A stretch of 64,000 bases of DNA from Bradysia coprophila (Eukaryota > Arthropoda > Insecta > Diptera > Sciaridae). Where the stretch lies: contig NW_023504022.1 in assembly GCF_014529535.1 (NCBI RefSeq), forward strand, positions 3,344,986-3,408,985, in the 5' to 3' direction. This document shows positions 55,135 to 64,000 of the stretch, piece after piece. Made by a program: the position numbers and the translations under genes. Below the pieces are notes generated by a model, which was given only the letters and a program-made list of their open reading frames with translations, did not search any database and had not been told where the DNA came from. Each line of letters opens with the position of its first letter. The first letter of the stretch is position 1.

Positions 55135-55292
55135 CAGCACTGCTCCTAGCATGAACACTGAATTGACAAGTGTCTAATTTGGAGGCTTGAAAAACAAGTA
55201 GTGTATCTGTACAAAAGAAACGCAGGGCCTGCCTACTGTGATTCATCAGCATCCGAATATTTTCTATGTTCATGCTAGAAGCAGTGATGTGA
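55135..55292. mobile_element. CACAGCACTGCT-ended MITE, compact copy
   Basis: Ends CACAGCACTGCTCCTAGCAT and, facing it, ATGCTAGAAGCAGTGATGTG. Same family as 11,921-13,720 (interrupted) and 23,183-23,392. Confidence 0.65.
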
Positions 55293-55383
55293 TCAATGAC
55301 ATAAAAGTGTATTAAATCATTGGCTGTGATTTACCGAAAGTCTGGATCCGTAACTTCTCTGATCCGGGTTTGCATTACATTTA

Positions 55384-55572
55384 GTGTTCCAAGTAACTGT
55401 AAACACGAACTTTGACAACCCGAACAACGACAATTTCACCCACAGCAACGTCGCCTATATGATATTTCATACAAATCGAGCAACGTTGCCAACGCGATTT
55501 ACACAGAAATATTATTGAGGTTATGGTTCTGTGGATATATTTGACAATTCATATGGCCTTGGAACAAACCTA
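55384..55572. mobile_element. MITE family GGTCTGTTCCAAG, copy C
   Basis: Right end GGCCTTGGAACAAACC plus TA is clear. The left end has decayed to TGTTCCAAGTAACTGTAAAC. Inner arms around GACAATTTCACCCACAGCAA. Confidence 0.65.
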
Positions 55573-55599
55573 TAGAGTGTTGAAAAAGAGTAGATATTT

Positions 55600-56205
55600 T
55601 CAAGTTCTGAAAGAACAGGTTAAGACAACTCTGAGTTGATCACAAAGGCGGTGACACTCAATTGCGTCAACGGCTGCGAAGTTTATATGTAAAATGGAAC
55701 TTAACAAAAACAAAATTCTGAATTTTCGTAAAAAAAACAAACATTTTCTTCAAGTTGATTTCTCATACTATGTTTATAAAATTTGGTGTCGCCCGCCTCC
55801 GCGGTTGTCTTAACCTGTTCTCGAGCTCAGTTAAATTAATTGGTTTTTCCCCTGTTTTTTCTGAATGTCTTAACCCGTTCTTTCAGAACTTTTATCCTAA
55901 CTGTGGATTTGGAGAGCGACGTATAGTGTCAAAATTGACAGACTGTTTTTGTGTAGTGACAATTTTGACACTATTCGTTGCTCTCCAACTAGCCAGTAAC
56001 ATCCAAGGTTCTGAAAAAACAGGTGAAGACACCCACAAGTGACACCGAAATCGATAAACGCACTCAGTACAAATTGTGTGTGAAATCAACTTGAAGAAAA
56101 TGTTTTTTAGGAAAATTCGGAATTTTGTTTTTGTTACGTTGTCTTCGTCACCGCCTTCGTGATAAACTCAGAGTTGTCTTAACCTGGTTCTTTCAGAAGT
56201 ATATA
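55600..56205. mobile_element. Nested palindromic element, TIR TTCTGAAAGAACAGGTTAAG
   Basis: TTCTGAAAGAACAGGTTAAG and ACAACTCTGAGTT at the left face AACTCAGAGTTGT and CTTAACCTGGTTCTTTCAGAA (in part) at the right. CATTTTCTTCAAGTTGATTT at 55,743 faces AAATCAACTTGAAGAAAATG at 56,083. Two further internal copies of the terminal motif (TGTCTTAACCTGTTCT at 55,807 and TGTCTTAACCCGTTCT at 55,867) and an inner hairpin GGAGAGCGACGTATAGTGTC (55,912-55,990) suggest insertion of one family member into another. Confidence 0.65.
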
Positions 56206-56809
56206 AACACTGACAGTATGTATATGTACCTTGGGTAACATTCCATACAAAATAAATTGAAAATACTCCCTCATAAACGGCCGATCCCCGATTCATATAA
56301 CTAAAACCGATCTGTCAAAAATGTCAGGCGCTCACATTTTCTGTTTACCTTGTCTTCGCATTGAATCAAAATCATTTTCATCCAATTGTGTCCCAATAAT
56401 AAATGTTTTGTACCTGAAGCATGGTTTAGAAGCAGCCTTTCTCTTCTGTGCAATTGATTTTGTTTTAGTGTAAATGAAATTGAAGTGAGGTAGGAAAATA
56501 TGGTCATTCGTTCGAGTGTGCAATAAAAATTGTAATTCAAAGTGTGAACTTACCTACTATTGTTTACAAATCAACGTTTGAAAAGTGTATTGGTTTTCTC
56601 TTCTGCTGTATGATGGTCTCATCGATTTGTTTATAATTGCTTCGATGTGTACATTTTTCCATCGATACGTTCTTAGTGTTAATTGATTTACATGTAATAT
56701 TAGCGGTCAAAGTAAGGCGTAGACAATTTTTTTTCGTTGTTTTAATCCAGTGTTACTAGCGCGGGTTTTTTGTCGCTGAAAAACCAAAATTTTTTATTAC
56801 TTTCCGAAT
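56206..56809. other. 5' flank of the ACBD5-like gene
   Basis: No other gene. A 79-codon minus-strand frame at 56,301-56,540 has no family features. The transcription start is not obvious. Confidence 0.4.
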
Positions 56810-58712
56810 ATGCCTTCATCGTCAGAAATGGAACGGAAATTTAACGCAGCAGTAAATGTTATTCGTGGACTACCTAAAAATGGTAAGTAGTTTTTTCGTT
56901 TGATTGGCTTAAATGAACTTGACTTGTCACTTTATTAGCCAACTAATTAACATCGGTATTTAGACCTGTTCGAAAGTACAAGTGGTTCTTTCGTATATAC
57001 ACAACTCATTATGTTTTCGATACTCGTGTAGTAAGTTTGTTACATCAGAACAACACAAATTTTGGTATCGAAATTTATATCGATTAATCAATGCATCGAT
57101 TAGCATACTGAATTCGACAAGGAATCAAATTTGTGCATCATGTCGATGAAGTATGGATATTAGGTAGATTTATGCACAAAAGAATTTGAGTTGAAAAAAA
57201 TGAACTTTCGAAAGGGTAGACTAGCATTCTGTCCCACAAATTCCAATTCAATTCGAATTTTATCCCATGAAACTCTACTGAATATCCACTAATTCCACAA
57301 ATTCCCTGAGAGTAATTTTTGCCCTTGAGACCCTCAAGAGACAATTTCAATAATTTTTAGAAAATCGGTTGTAGTCTTCGTAGTCTGAGACTCCAGTGGT
57401 TCCACTTGTCCGAAGAATTACAGCCTCCACTTTAACCGAACAGAGAGTCGGACTACAATTCGGTATTGTATTCGCAGGCTCATATCAACCCAGCAACGAT
57501 ATGATGCTAAGATTCTATTCGTTCTACAAACAAGCAACGTTAGGATCGTGTACGCAGCCCAAGCCAGCATTCTGGGATGTGGTCGGCCGAGCAAAATACG
57601 ATGCGTACAAAGCTCTCGGCAATATGCCAAAAGAACGAGCAATGGAACTGTACGTTGACGAACTGAAGAAAATCATTGAAACGATGAGCTACACGGAAAA
57701 TGTTGCCGAATTTATGGGTATTATGAACGATTTTCAAGGGAACGACGCCGATGATCGGGAAGCCGTTGCACCGCAAGCGATCAGAGATGTTGGGTCGAAT
57801 TCCACTTCAAGATCAGGTATGAAAGCGGATTGACAACTGGGTGACATTTTTGCTAAAATAGAAATCATAATTTTAGTATCCAGAGACGCTAGTCCAGTAC
57901 GGGAAGCGAACGGATTAACCAATGGGAGGAGCAGCAGACAGGAATATTCTACGGTCAATGGGAACTCTCACATTCAGGAGATACTACAAAATGGGTATTC
58001 CAGTGATCAACATTCCGATGACGAATATATTGACACGGTTGAGGTAATTTTCGTTTCGGAGCTTCTTCATTACTTAACTTAATGTTATCTACTCTCTCTT
58101 TGTCTCTCTGTTTATCTGTGGATGCGTTTGTCCGCTCCCAAATTACTCTTCTCGTTTTTACATAACGCCTCATTTCAGGACGACGTTTATTTGCTTAGGG
58201 AACCAATCATACAGAACCGTATACCCCGACCGACTACGAGACGTCCATACATTGAACCACAAATTAGAGAGGTAAGCGAGGCAGATCTTCCGTGCCGGAA
58301 TCTGGTTTTATTCTTGAATTGCAATTTATCTCCGCAGATAACCACCACAACCACAACCGCCTCAATAAATTCCAAGCCAATCGAGCCGGTAATTCACCAA
58401 ATACTCCGTACGATCGAAAGTATGCGCATCGATCTGCAACGGATAAACAGTCGCATTGACAACGTTGAACGGTCAATGACTGACGTCAAGAACCATCAGC
58501 TGAGGAAGAAGGTAGGCGTGAACGTTGACATAAATGTACTAAATAGCACGACAATAACGATTGCCAAACACTCCAAACTAAAGATCATGACACTAAGATA
58601 TCCGCGATGGTGGCCATTTGCGGATATATCGCCAAATTGGTTTTTTGTATTAATACTGTGGCCATTTGTGGCCCGTCAACTGGCTCGTATGTTACAGAGA
58701 AAGTCAAAGTAA
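56810..58712 (+). CDS. ACBD5-like acyl-CoA-binding protein (five exons)
   Basis: Tail-anchored acyl-CoA-binding protein. The vertebrate counterpart sits on peroxisomes and tethers them to the ER. Exons 56810-56882, 57478-57816, 57877-58043, 58179-58271 and 58338-58712 join to 348 residues. The N-terminal acyl-CoA-binding domain is complete (KFNAAVNVIRGLPKNGSYQP, MMLRFYSFYKQAT, FWDVVGRAKYDAYKAL, MPKERAMELYVDELKKIIET). EYIDTVE at about 187-193, preceded by acidic residues, fits a FFAT motif for binding VAP proteins of the ER. A coiled-coil-like stretch (LRTIESMRIDLQRINSRIDN) precedes PRWWPFADISP and a C-terminal membrane segment (FFVLILWPFVA) ending in basic residues. Intron 4 (58272-58337, 66 bp) is stop-free and a multiple of three. 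Confidence 0.92.
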
Positions 58713-59176
58713 AGTTGAAAGTGTGATCGGGATAAGATGAAGAGAAATGGCGGACTGCGATTGGTAGTAAGCGGAAATCGTTTATGAAATTGTCAGTGCG
58801 ATGAAACATTAGAACGGAGGAGAGGGCAGAACAAAATTCCTTTTTCTTTGTTTTTTGCTGATTTTTTTTTCCTTTTTCTTTTTCTCTAAATTAACTTTGT
58901 GATTGTTCGATGGAACAAAATGAACCTCCATTTGTATTGTATGTAAGATTGGTGTCTGTTCTCAATTTACTTTTTTTTTGTTTTTAATTTATAAATTTTT
59001 GTCTTCGTTACTCTGCTCGCTTGCAATGACCAATTATGCTTATAAAGCCACAATAATTTATTCATTAAAAATTGGTTTTGTAGTTCCAACATACGCATTT
59101 TTCTTACTCCCATTGTTATCACTCACATCAACGGCATACTATATAGTAGAGCATCACTGAACGTGCGTAACCATAG
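58713..59176. other. 3' flank of the ACBD5-like gene
   Basis: Likely 3' untranslated region at the left. No further gene. A 60-codon hydrophobic frame at 58,978-59,160 is not convincing. Confidence 0.4.
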
Positions 59177-59583
59177 CATATGAACCAAGCAGTAGAACAG
59201 ATTTTCCAAGAGGGGTTTGCGTATGCAACCCTACTATGTTGTCATTATAAAAGATCAGAGTTGCCGGTGTACTATATTTTCGACACTCATGCTCTAGTTG
59301 TTGACAGTATTTTGGTTTTGATAATAAAATGTTCCATCTAAATTGTTTATTGACAAATTTTCATTAAAGAATAATATTTGCAAATTATGTGTGCGAATTT
59401 CTGTAAATCTGTTTGAAATGACCTACTTGTCTACAGTCTAAAGTAAACTAAAAAATTTAAATTTGTGCCACTTTGGAGGCTCTCATTAAATTTAACTTGT
59501 CAAAAAATGTTGTTCATTTTGTGACAGATCACAATAGGCTAAATATCCGTTAAAAAATCTGTTCTAATGCTTGGTTCAGTGCT
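59177..59583. mobile_element. MITE, same family as in ADH intron 2
   Basis: GAACCAAGCAGTAGAACAGATTTT (in part) at the left with CCAAGAGGGG, and AATCTGTTCTAATGCTTGG at the right, match the ends of 9,864-10,043. The central part is longer and unrelated. Confidence 0.65.
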
Positions 59584-59922
59584 GTGCCGAATTCTGTTCT
59601 CGTGCTTGTTCTTGGAGTGCGTTGGGTGGATGGCACGTTGTGTGTAAAAACTTTTTAAAAGAGTGTATTTTACACACTTTTTGTGCACACACGAAATTGT
59701 GTGAAATACACACTTGCAACAAGAAGAAACGTCGAGTTCCTTGAAGAAATGACGAGCAGTTAGGAAGCTACCGTTTCTTCAGGGATTAGTCATTTCTGCA
59801 CATTTTGTAGAAGGAATAATTCATTTACAAAACGTTGAACAGGTTTAGTAACAAAAGGCTACAATTTAGCGTTGTGTCGAATCGACTTCATCTATTTTCT
59901 TCAGTTCGCAAACGTTGAATTG

Positions 59923-60224
59923 GAAGCACCGTCATTTGGTGGGTTTTAAAGTTCAGTTTTTTTAAGTGGCCAATAACATTATACAATGTCAAAAATGTGC
60001 AAAAAATGGGAAAATGGGAATGGCAGTGGAACAAGTTCCCAGAAGATGTGCAAAAAATTGGAGGAAAAAATTCCCAGAAAATGTACAAAAAATGGGAATG
60101 GCTGTAGAACCAATTCCCATTTTTTGCATATTTTCTGGAAATCTGTTCTACGGCCATTCTTATTTTCCTATTTTTTTGTGCATATTTTCTCTGAATTTGT
60201 AAACCCACCAAATGACGGTGCTTC
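59923..60224. mobile_element. MITE with internal repeats, TIR GAAGCACCGTCATTTGGTGG
   Basis: Perfect inverted ends of about 24 bp. Inside, AAAATGTGCAAAAAATGGGA-type units occur three times in direct and once or twice in inverted orientation (GAATGG, TTCCCAGAA), so both strands show short mirror-image frames. Around it, GAAATGACGAGCAGTTAGGA (59,744) faces a near-complement at 60,328-60,350, hinting at a larger host element. Confidence 0.7.
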
Positions 60225-60240
60225 AAGCGGTGCTTCCACT

Positions 60241-61530
60241 TAGCGATTTATTATTACACATACATAGGGACCTAATCTTAATCTATTGACGAGAAGAATC
60301 GGCGACTTCTCAAAGAAAAAGTGAGTTACTGAAGAAACGTTGACTGCTCGTCATTTCGTCAGAAGCTGGGTGTTTCTTCAGAAAGTCACCGTTTCTTATG
60401 TCGTCGAAACTTCAGTGCAATGAATTGAAAACATGAATAAATTCAACCATTTTGTAACTGACACAGAGGTGGGTTTTGAGTTGACGGAAAACTTCTTAGT
60501 TTCTTAAAATTCCTTTTCCTTTTAAAAATTCGTTGCAAATAGCTATATATTAAATACTAACTGGAATCGTTTCTTCAAACCTAAATCTAAAGAACTAGGT
60601 TCTTCCTTTCGAACCATATTCAAGCCGTGCCACAAAATTTGAATTTTTAATGAATGCTCGAATGAACCGAAAAGGAAATTTCAACGCACTTTTATTGAGA
60701 ACATAGCGAATTGGGGAAGAAGAAAACATTTATTGACGATTTAGCACACTTCCGGTATCAATTTGGTTTTATAATTTAGTAACTTATACGAATTTCTGCA
60801 CTTAAATTGTATGGCAGAATCCCTTTATAGATTCAGTACTATCTGTGAAGTGTGTAACCATTACACACTTTGCGTTGAAAACTAAAATAGTGTGTATTCG
60901 CAAAAAGGTATTATACACACTTTTTTGGAAAGTAATGATCTGATCTTGGAACAAACAGAAAAAAAGTGTGTAAGAACTCGAAAAGCTTAAAAGTGCCCGT
61001 GGTGGATGGATTTATTGATGATGTAATAAGGTGTATCGTATTTTTGTTTTAATTTTAAAAAGCCTGATCCCTGAGACTGTACTTAGAATTGAACAAGAAA
61101 TTTCAAATAGCAAAAAAATTTAAAAATTGATTTTTCCCCTGCCTCTAGACTGATTTTTGATTTGCGGGGTCGTAGTGTGAGGTTGCACACACTGCTGATT
61201 GATATCTCTGGCATTTGGGAACTGTGCTAACTGTATTTAATATCTAAGGAATCCAGCTACAAAATAGCATAAGGGCGTTGATGTTCTACGTCTTTACTCG
61301 GGCAGAGTGGCCTGACAAAATTTTGCAATTCGGTACATCGAATTAGCTTTGTAAAAAAATAATTTTTTTAGAGATATGCCCGACATGCCGTAGAACAATT
61401 TTTTGCTCAGAATAATGTTGTTTATCGATAAAAAATTAAAAAAACGCTGCTAGGCAGCAGTTCTCTGTTTCATCATTTTCTGAAGAATCTTGAAAATGTA
61501 ATCAGCATACATGCCGAATAATACATATAT
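60241..61530. other. Gene-free stretch with TACACACTT words
   Basis: No gene. ATTACACACTTTG, AGTGTGTATTC, ATACACACTTTTT and AGTGTGTAAG at 60,860-60,980 mirror ACACACTTTTTGTG and GAAATACACACTTG at 59,675-59,720, possibly the two ends of one larger element. Confidence 0.4.
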
Positions 61531-61587
61531 TACACACTTGTCACGAAGAAGTCGAGGCTTGCCGAGACTGATAGTGACAAGTGTGTA
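61531..61587. repeat. Hairpin TACACACTTGTCAC
   Basis: Perfect 14-bp arms TACACACTTGTCAC / GTGACAAGTGTGTA around a 29-base loop. A second hairpin at about 61,730-61,775 has arms TATGGAGTGGGAT / ATCCCACTCCATA. Confidence 0.6.
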
Positions 61588-61854
61588 CTCTATTTTATTG
61601 CATTCGAGTGTTGTTGTGACAGAAAAATTACTTACCTAGAGTTCTAAATGAGAAATTACTCGTAGCTGTCATTAATGTCACATGTTGTTGTCTTGTTTTC
61701 TCTCATGCAATAAAGCATTGTATTTCTTATGGAGTGGGATTCTCGCTGTCGCTCGAGGATCCCACTCCATATGAAATAAAGTACTATTATCACATAAGCG
61801 AAAACGAGACAACAACATAGAACTGAAGTGTAGTTTTTGTATTAAACTTCTAGT

Positions 61855-62246
61855 TAAGAGGGCAGACTAGGTGTGAAGTAGGCTGTAATTGAAAAATTGG
61901 TTTTAAAATTAATGTAGACCATTTAATGAAAATCTGTTCCAGCAATTAGATGAGCAATATGTTTATCTATCTCTAAAAAATGAAAAACGATTTACAATAA
62001 GCAACAGTTGGAAGAAAACCGATTTCCAAAATATGAACGTCGCTTAAAGTTAGGCTATGCAATATTTTTTTGGAAATCGGTTTTCTTCCAACTGTTGCTT
62101 ATTGTAAATCGTTTTTCATTTTTTAGAGATAGATAAACATATTGCTCATCTAATTGCTGGAACAGATTTTCATTAAATGGTCTACATTAATTTTAAAACC
62201 AATTTTTCAATATATAGCCTACTTCACACCTAGTCTGCCCTCTTAA
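61855..62246. mobile_element. Near-perfect palindrome flanked by TTAA, 392 bp
   Basis: TTAA at 61855-61858 and 62243-62246. Ends GAGGGCAGACTAGGTGTGAA and complement. The arms of about 180 bp are almost identical up to a loop of about 30 bases near 62,037-62,067. No coding capacity. Confidence 0.88.
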
Positions 62247-62696
62247 GTAATTTTGACATCCGAACACCGCACGTATGTGATAAAAATAATAATATCACGC
62301 CTACATGTATGTACAGTATATTTCGACGATCGTGTTAGGTGTCTCGTAGTAATATAATCAAAACGTAGAGAAATACACTCAACTCAATCTTGTTAGCATG
62401 AAATTCATGTGTTCGATTGCTTTTTTTTAAGTTCTAACAGTTCCACACTTCCATCAATAAATTGCACACTTGTATGATGTGTATGTTACACCAGTTGTAT
62501 CGCGTAGAAACAGTAAGTCCGAAAGTGAATGCGAACCGTATTGCATAAACAAAATGTAGAACGTGTGGAACGAAGAAAAACAAGAAGTCGCATAAGAATT
62601 TCTAACATAATTGAGGTGGCTGTAATACGACTTCATTAAAACTTCATCAAATGAATGGTTGGTAATATTGCACCTATTCACCACAGGCATTATCAA
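62247..62696. other. Gene-free stretch
   Basis: Nothing supported. Confidence 0.4.
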
Positions 62697-62800
62697 TAGG
62701 TCTGTTCCAAGGCCATATGAATTGTCAAATTTCATTCATAGAGACATAACCTCATCAATATTTGTATGAAAACCAAGCTCTGTGGATGAAATCATGCCCG
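62697..62800. repeat. MITE family GGTCTGTTCCAAG, copy D, partial
   Basis: TAGGTCTGTTCCAAGGCC, ATTGTCAAATTTCAT and CTCTGTGGATGAAATCATG are present; the right terminal repeat is missing. Confidence 0.6.
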
Positions 62801-63182
62801 CACGTTAGTTAGCGGGCGTGAAGCAAGTCCACTACCAAAAATGTTTTTAAGTTAGTTTTTAGTTAGTTAGTTCCAGGATTCCGGGATCCAGGAACTCCTA
62901 AACGTTTCTATAGATTTTCCTGAAATTTTGGTTATAGGCTAATAATGGCCCAAAAATAAGAATGGAATTTTCAAAAGTTGGAAAAAGCTCATATCTTGGG
63001 AGCTGGAGCTCCTCAAAGTCTCCATATACAAATGTCATATAAAAACCAATTTGTATGTGTGTGTGTGTGTTTTGTATATTTTAGTGCATGATATGGATGG
63101 TAATGTGGTGAAAGGTGTGTGTTGTTTTTGGATGTGTTTCTTGTTGGAAATTGTGTGGATTATTAAATATTAACTTACACCA
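62801..63182. other. Gene-free, TAGT-rich and (GT)n
   Basis: AGTTAGTTTTTAGTTAGTTAG at about 62,853-62,875 (given in part), AACTCCTAAACGTTTCTA shared with 1,230, and (GT)n at 63,057-63,070. Confidence 0.45.
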
Positions 63183-63945
63183 GGTCGGTTCCCAAATTTT
63201 GGGATGACAGATGATTCCTCTGGCACTTCCTACCTTCCATCGGATTTTTTGATGGATTTGGGTTATTTTCGACATAAGTGAGGTGTTCCAAGGTTGGTTC
63301 CTAAATTTTGGGATGACAGATGATTCCTCTGGCACTTCCTAACTTCCATCGGATTTTTTGATGGTTTTGTGTTATTTTCGACATAAGTAAGGCGTTCCAA
63401 GGTTGGTTCCTAAATTTTGGGATGACAGATGATTCCTCTAGCACTTCCTAACTTCCATCGGATTTTTTGATGGATTCGGGTTATTTTCGACATAAGTGAG
63501 GTGTTCCAAGGTTGGTTCCTAAATTTTGGGATGACAGATGATTCCTCTGGCACTTCCTAACTTCCATCGGATTTTTTGATGGATTCGGGTTATTTTCGAC
63601 ATAAGTGAGGTGTTCCAAGGTTGGTTCCTATATTTTGGGATGACAGATGATTCCTCTGGCACTTCCTACCTTCCATCGGATTTTTTGATGGATTTGGGTT
63701 ATTTTCGACATAAGTGAGGTGTTCCAAGGTTGGTTCCTATATTTTGGGATGACAGATGATTCCTCTGGCACTTTCTAACTTCCATGGGATTTCTCGATGG
63801 ATTAGGGTTATTTTCGATATAAGAGAGGTGTTCCAAGGTTGGTTCCTAAATTTTGGGATGACATATGATTTCTCCGGCACTTCCTAACTTCCATCGTATT
63901 TTCGATGGATTTGAGCTGCAGTCGACGTGAGATGCTTACAAAACT
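63183..63945. repeat. 109-bp tandem repeat, seven copies
   Basis: GGTTGGTTCC or a variant starts at about 63,183, then 63,292, 63,401, 63,510, 63,619, 63,728 and 63,837, an exact 109-bp period. Each unit has ATTTTGGGATGACAGATGAT, CACTTCCTAACTTCCATCGG and TTATTTTCGACATAAG. The outer units (first and seventh) are the most diverged. No conserved reading frame purpose is apparent. Confidence 0.92.
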
Positions 63946-64000
63946 AGTGACCCTTACCCCTAAACTTCCAAAAGAACTGATATCTCCCAAAAAACCCAGA

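Noticed and set aside
58978..59160. Small hydrophobic protein downstream of the ACBD5-like gene
   Set aside because: Short, AT-rich stop-free run in likely 3' untranslated DNA with no start context or family resemblance.
62454..62735. 93-codon minus-strand frame
   Set aside because: Overlaps a MITE fragment and shows no motif, signal or conserved feature.
63183..63945. CRISPR-like array
   Set aside because: The repeats are 109 bp, contiguous with no spacers, and the context is an animal genome.

Overview
The window is a gene-poor, AT-rich and very repeat-rich piece of an insect nuclear genome. Four conserved animal genes have short introns with GT..AG borders, and the gene content (class III-like alcohol dehydrogenase, a secreted Mipp-type histidine phosphatase paralogue, a Txndc5/ERp46 thioredoxin protein, an ACBD5-type acyl-CoA-binding protein) fits an arthropod. 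The repeat load, TATA plus TCAGT core promoter and tiny introns suggest a lower (nematoceran) fly such as a fungus gnat. That species-level placement is inference, not something the sequence proves.

Layout. 0-8.6 kb is transposon debris: a MITE, a truncated Polinton/Maverick (two small genes divergent from a broken protein-primed DNA polymerase), and two 5'-truncated copies of the C-terminal part of one LINE-like protein. One of those copies is interrupted by a Harbinger-type MITE and the other by a 486-bp LTR mini-retrotransposon (TRIM) with perfect LTRs and a 5-bp target duplication. 9.3-19.9 kb holds two near-identical intact ADH genes in tandem, each in a block of about 2 kb; hAT-type nonautonomous elements with exact 8-bp target duplications lie between them. 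20-28.5 kb and 33.7-39.1 kb are built from one repeat family with ends AGCCCCGTACG and GGCTCG, carrying internal 145-bp and 420-bp tandem units. A 1.4-kb TIR element inside it carries three tRNA-like pol III units. 30.2-31.9 kb is a five-exon secreted Mipp-like gene whose two catalytic histidines are both replaced; its 3' end recurs as a pseudogene at 53.9 kb. 39.9-46.1 kb contains a BEL/Pao gag remnant and a 5-kb element with inverted repeats of roughly 0.7 kb. 47.2-49.0 kb holds the first exon of an unrecognised minus-strand gene and, next to it, the 3' half of a Txndc5-like gene with lesions. 56.8-58.7 kb is a complete ACBD5-like gene with a FFAT motif and a C-terminal membrane anchor. The rest is palindromic elements, and the right end is a 109-bp tandem repeat of seven copies.

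The host genes do not form a pathway together. The coherent story of the window is nested insertion: many insertions can be dated against each other because target duplications, reading frames or inverted-arm partners preserve the empty site. The best candidates for something undescribed are the T-run-targeting AGCCCCGTACG family with its paired empty site, the TIR element with three pol III units, the TTAA-flanked near-perfect palindromes, and the catalytically dead Mipp paralogue.
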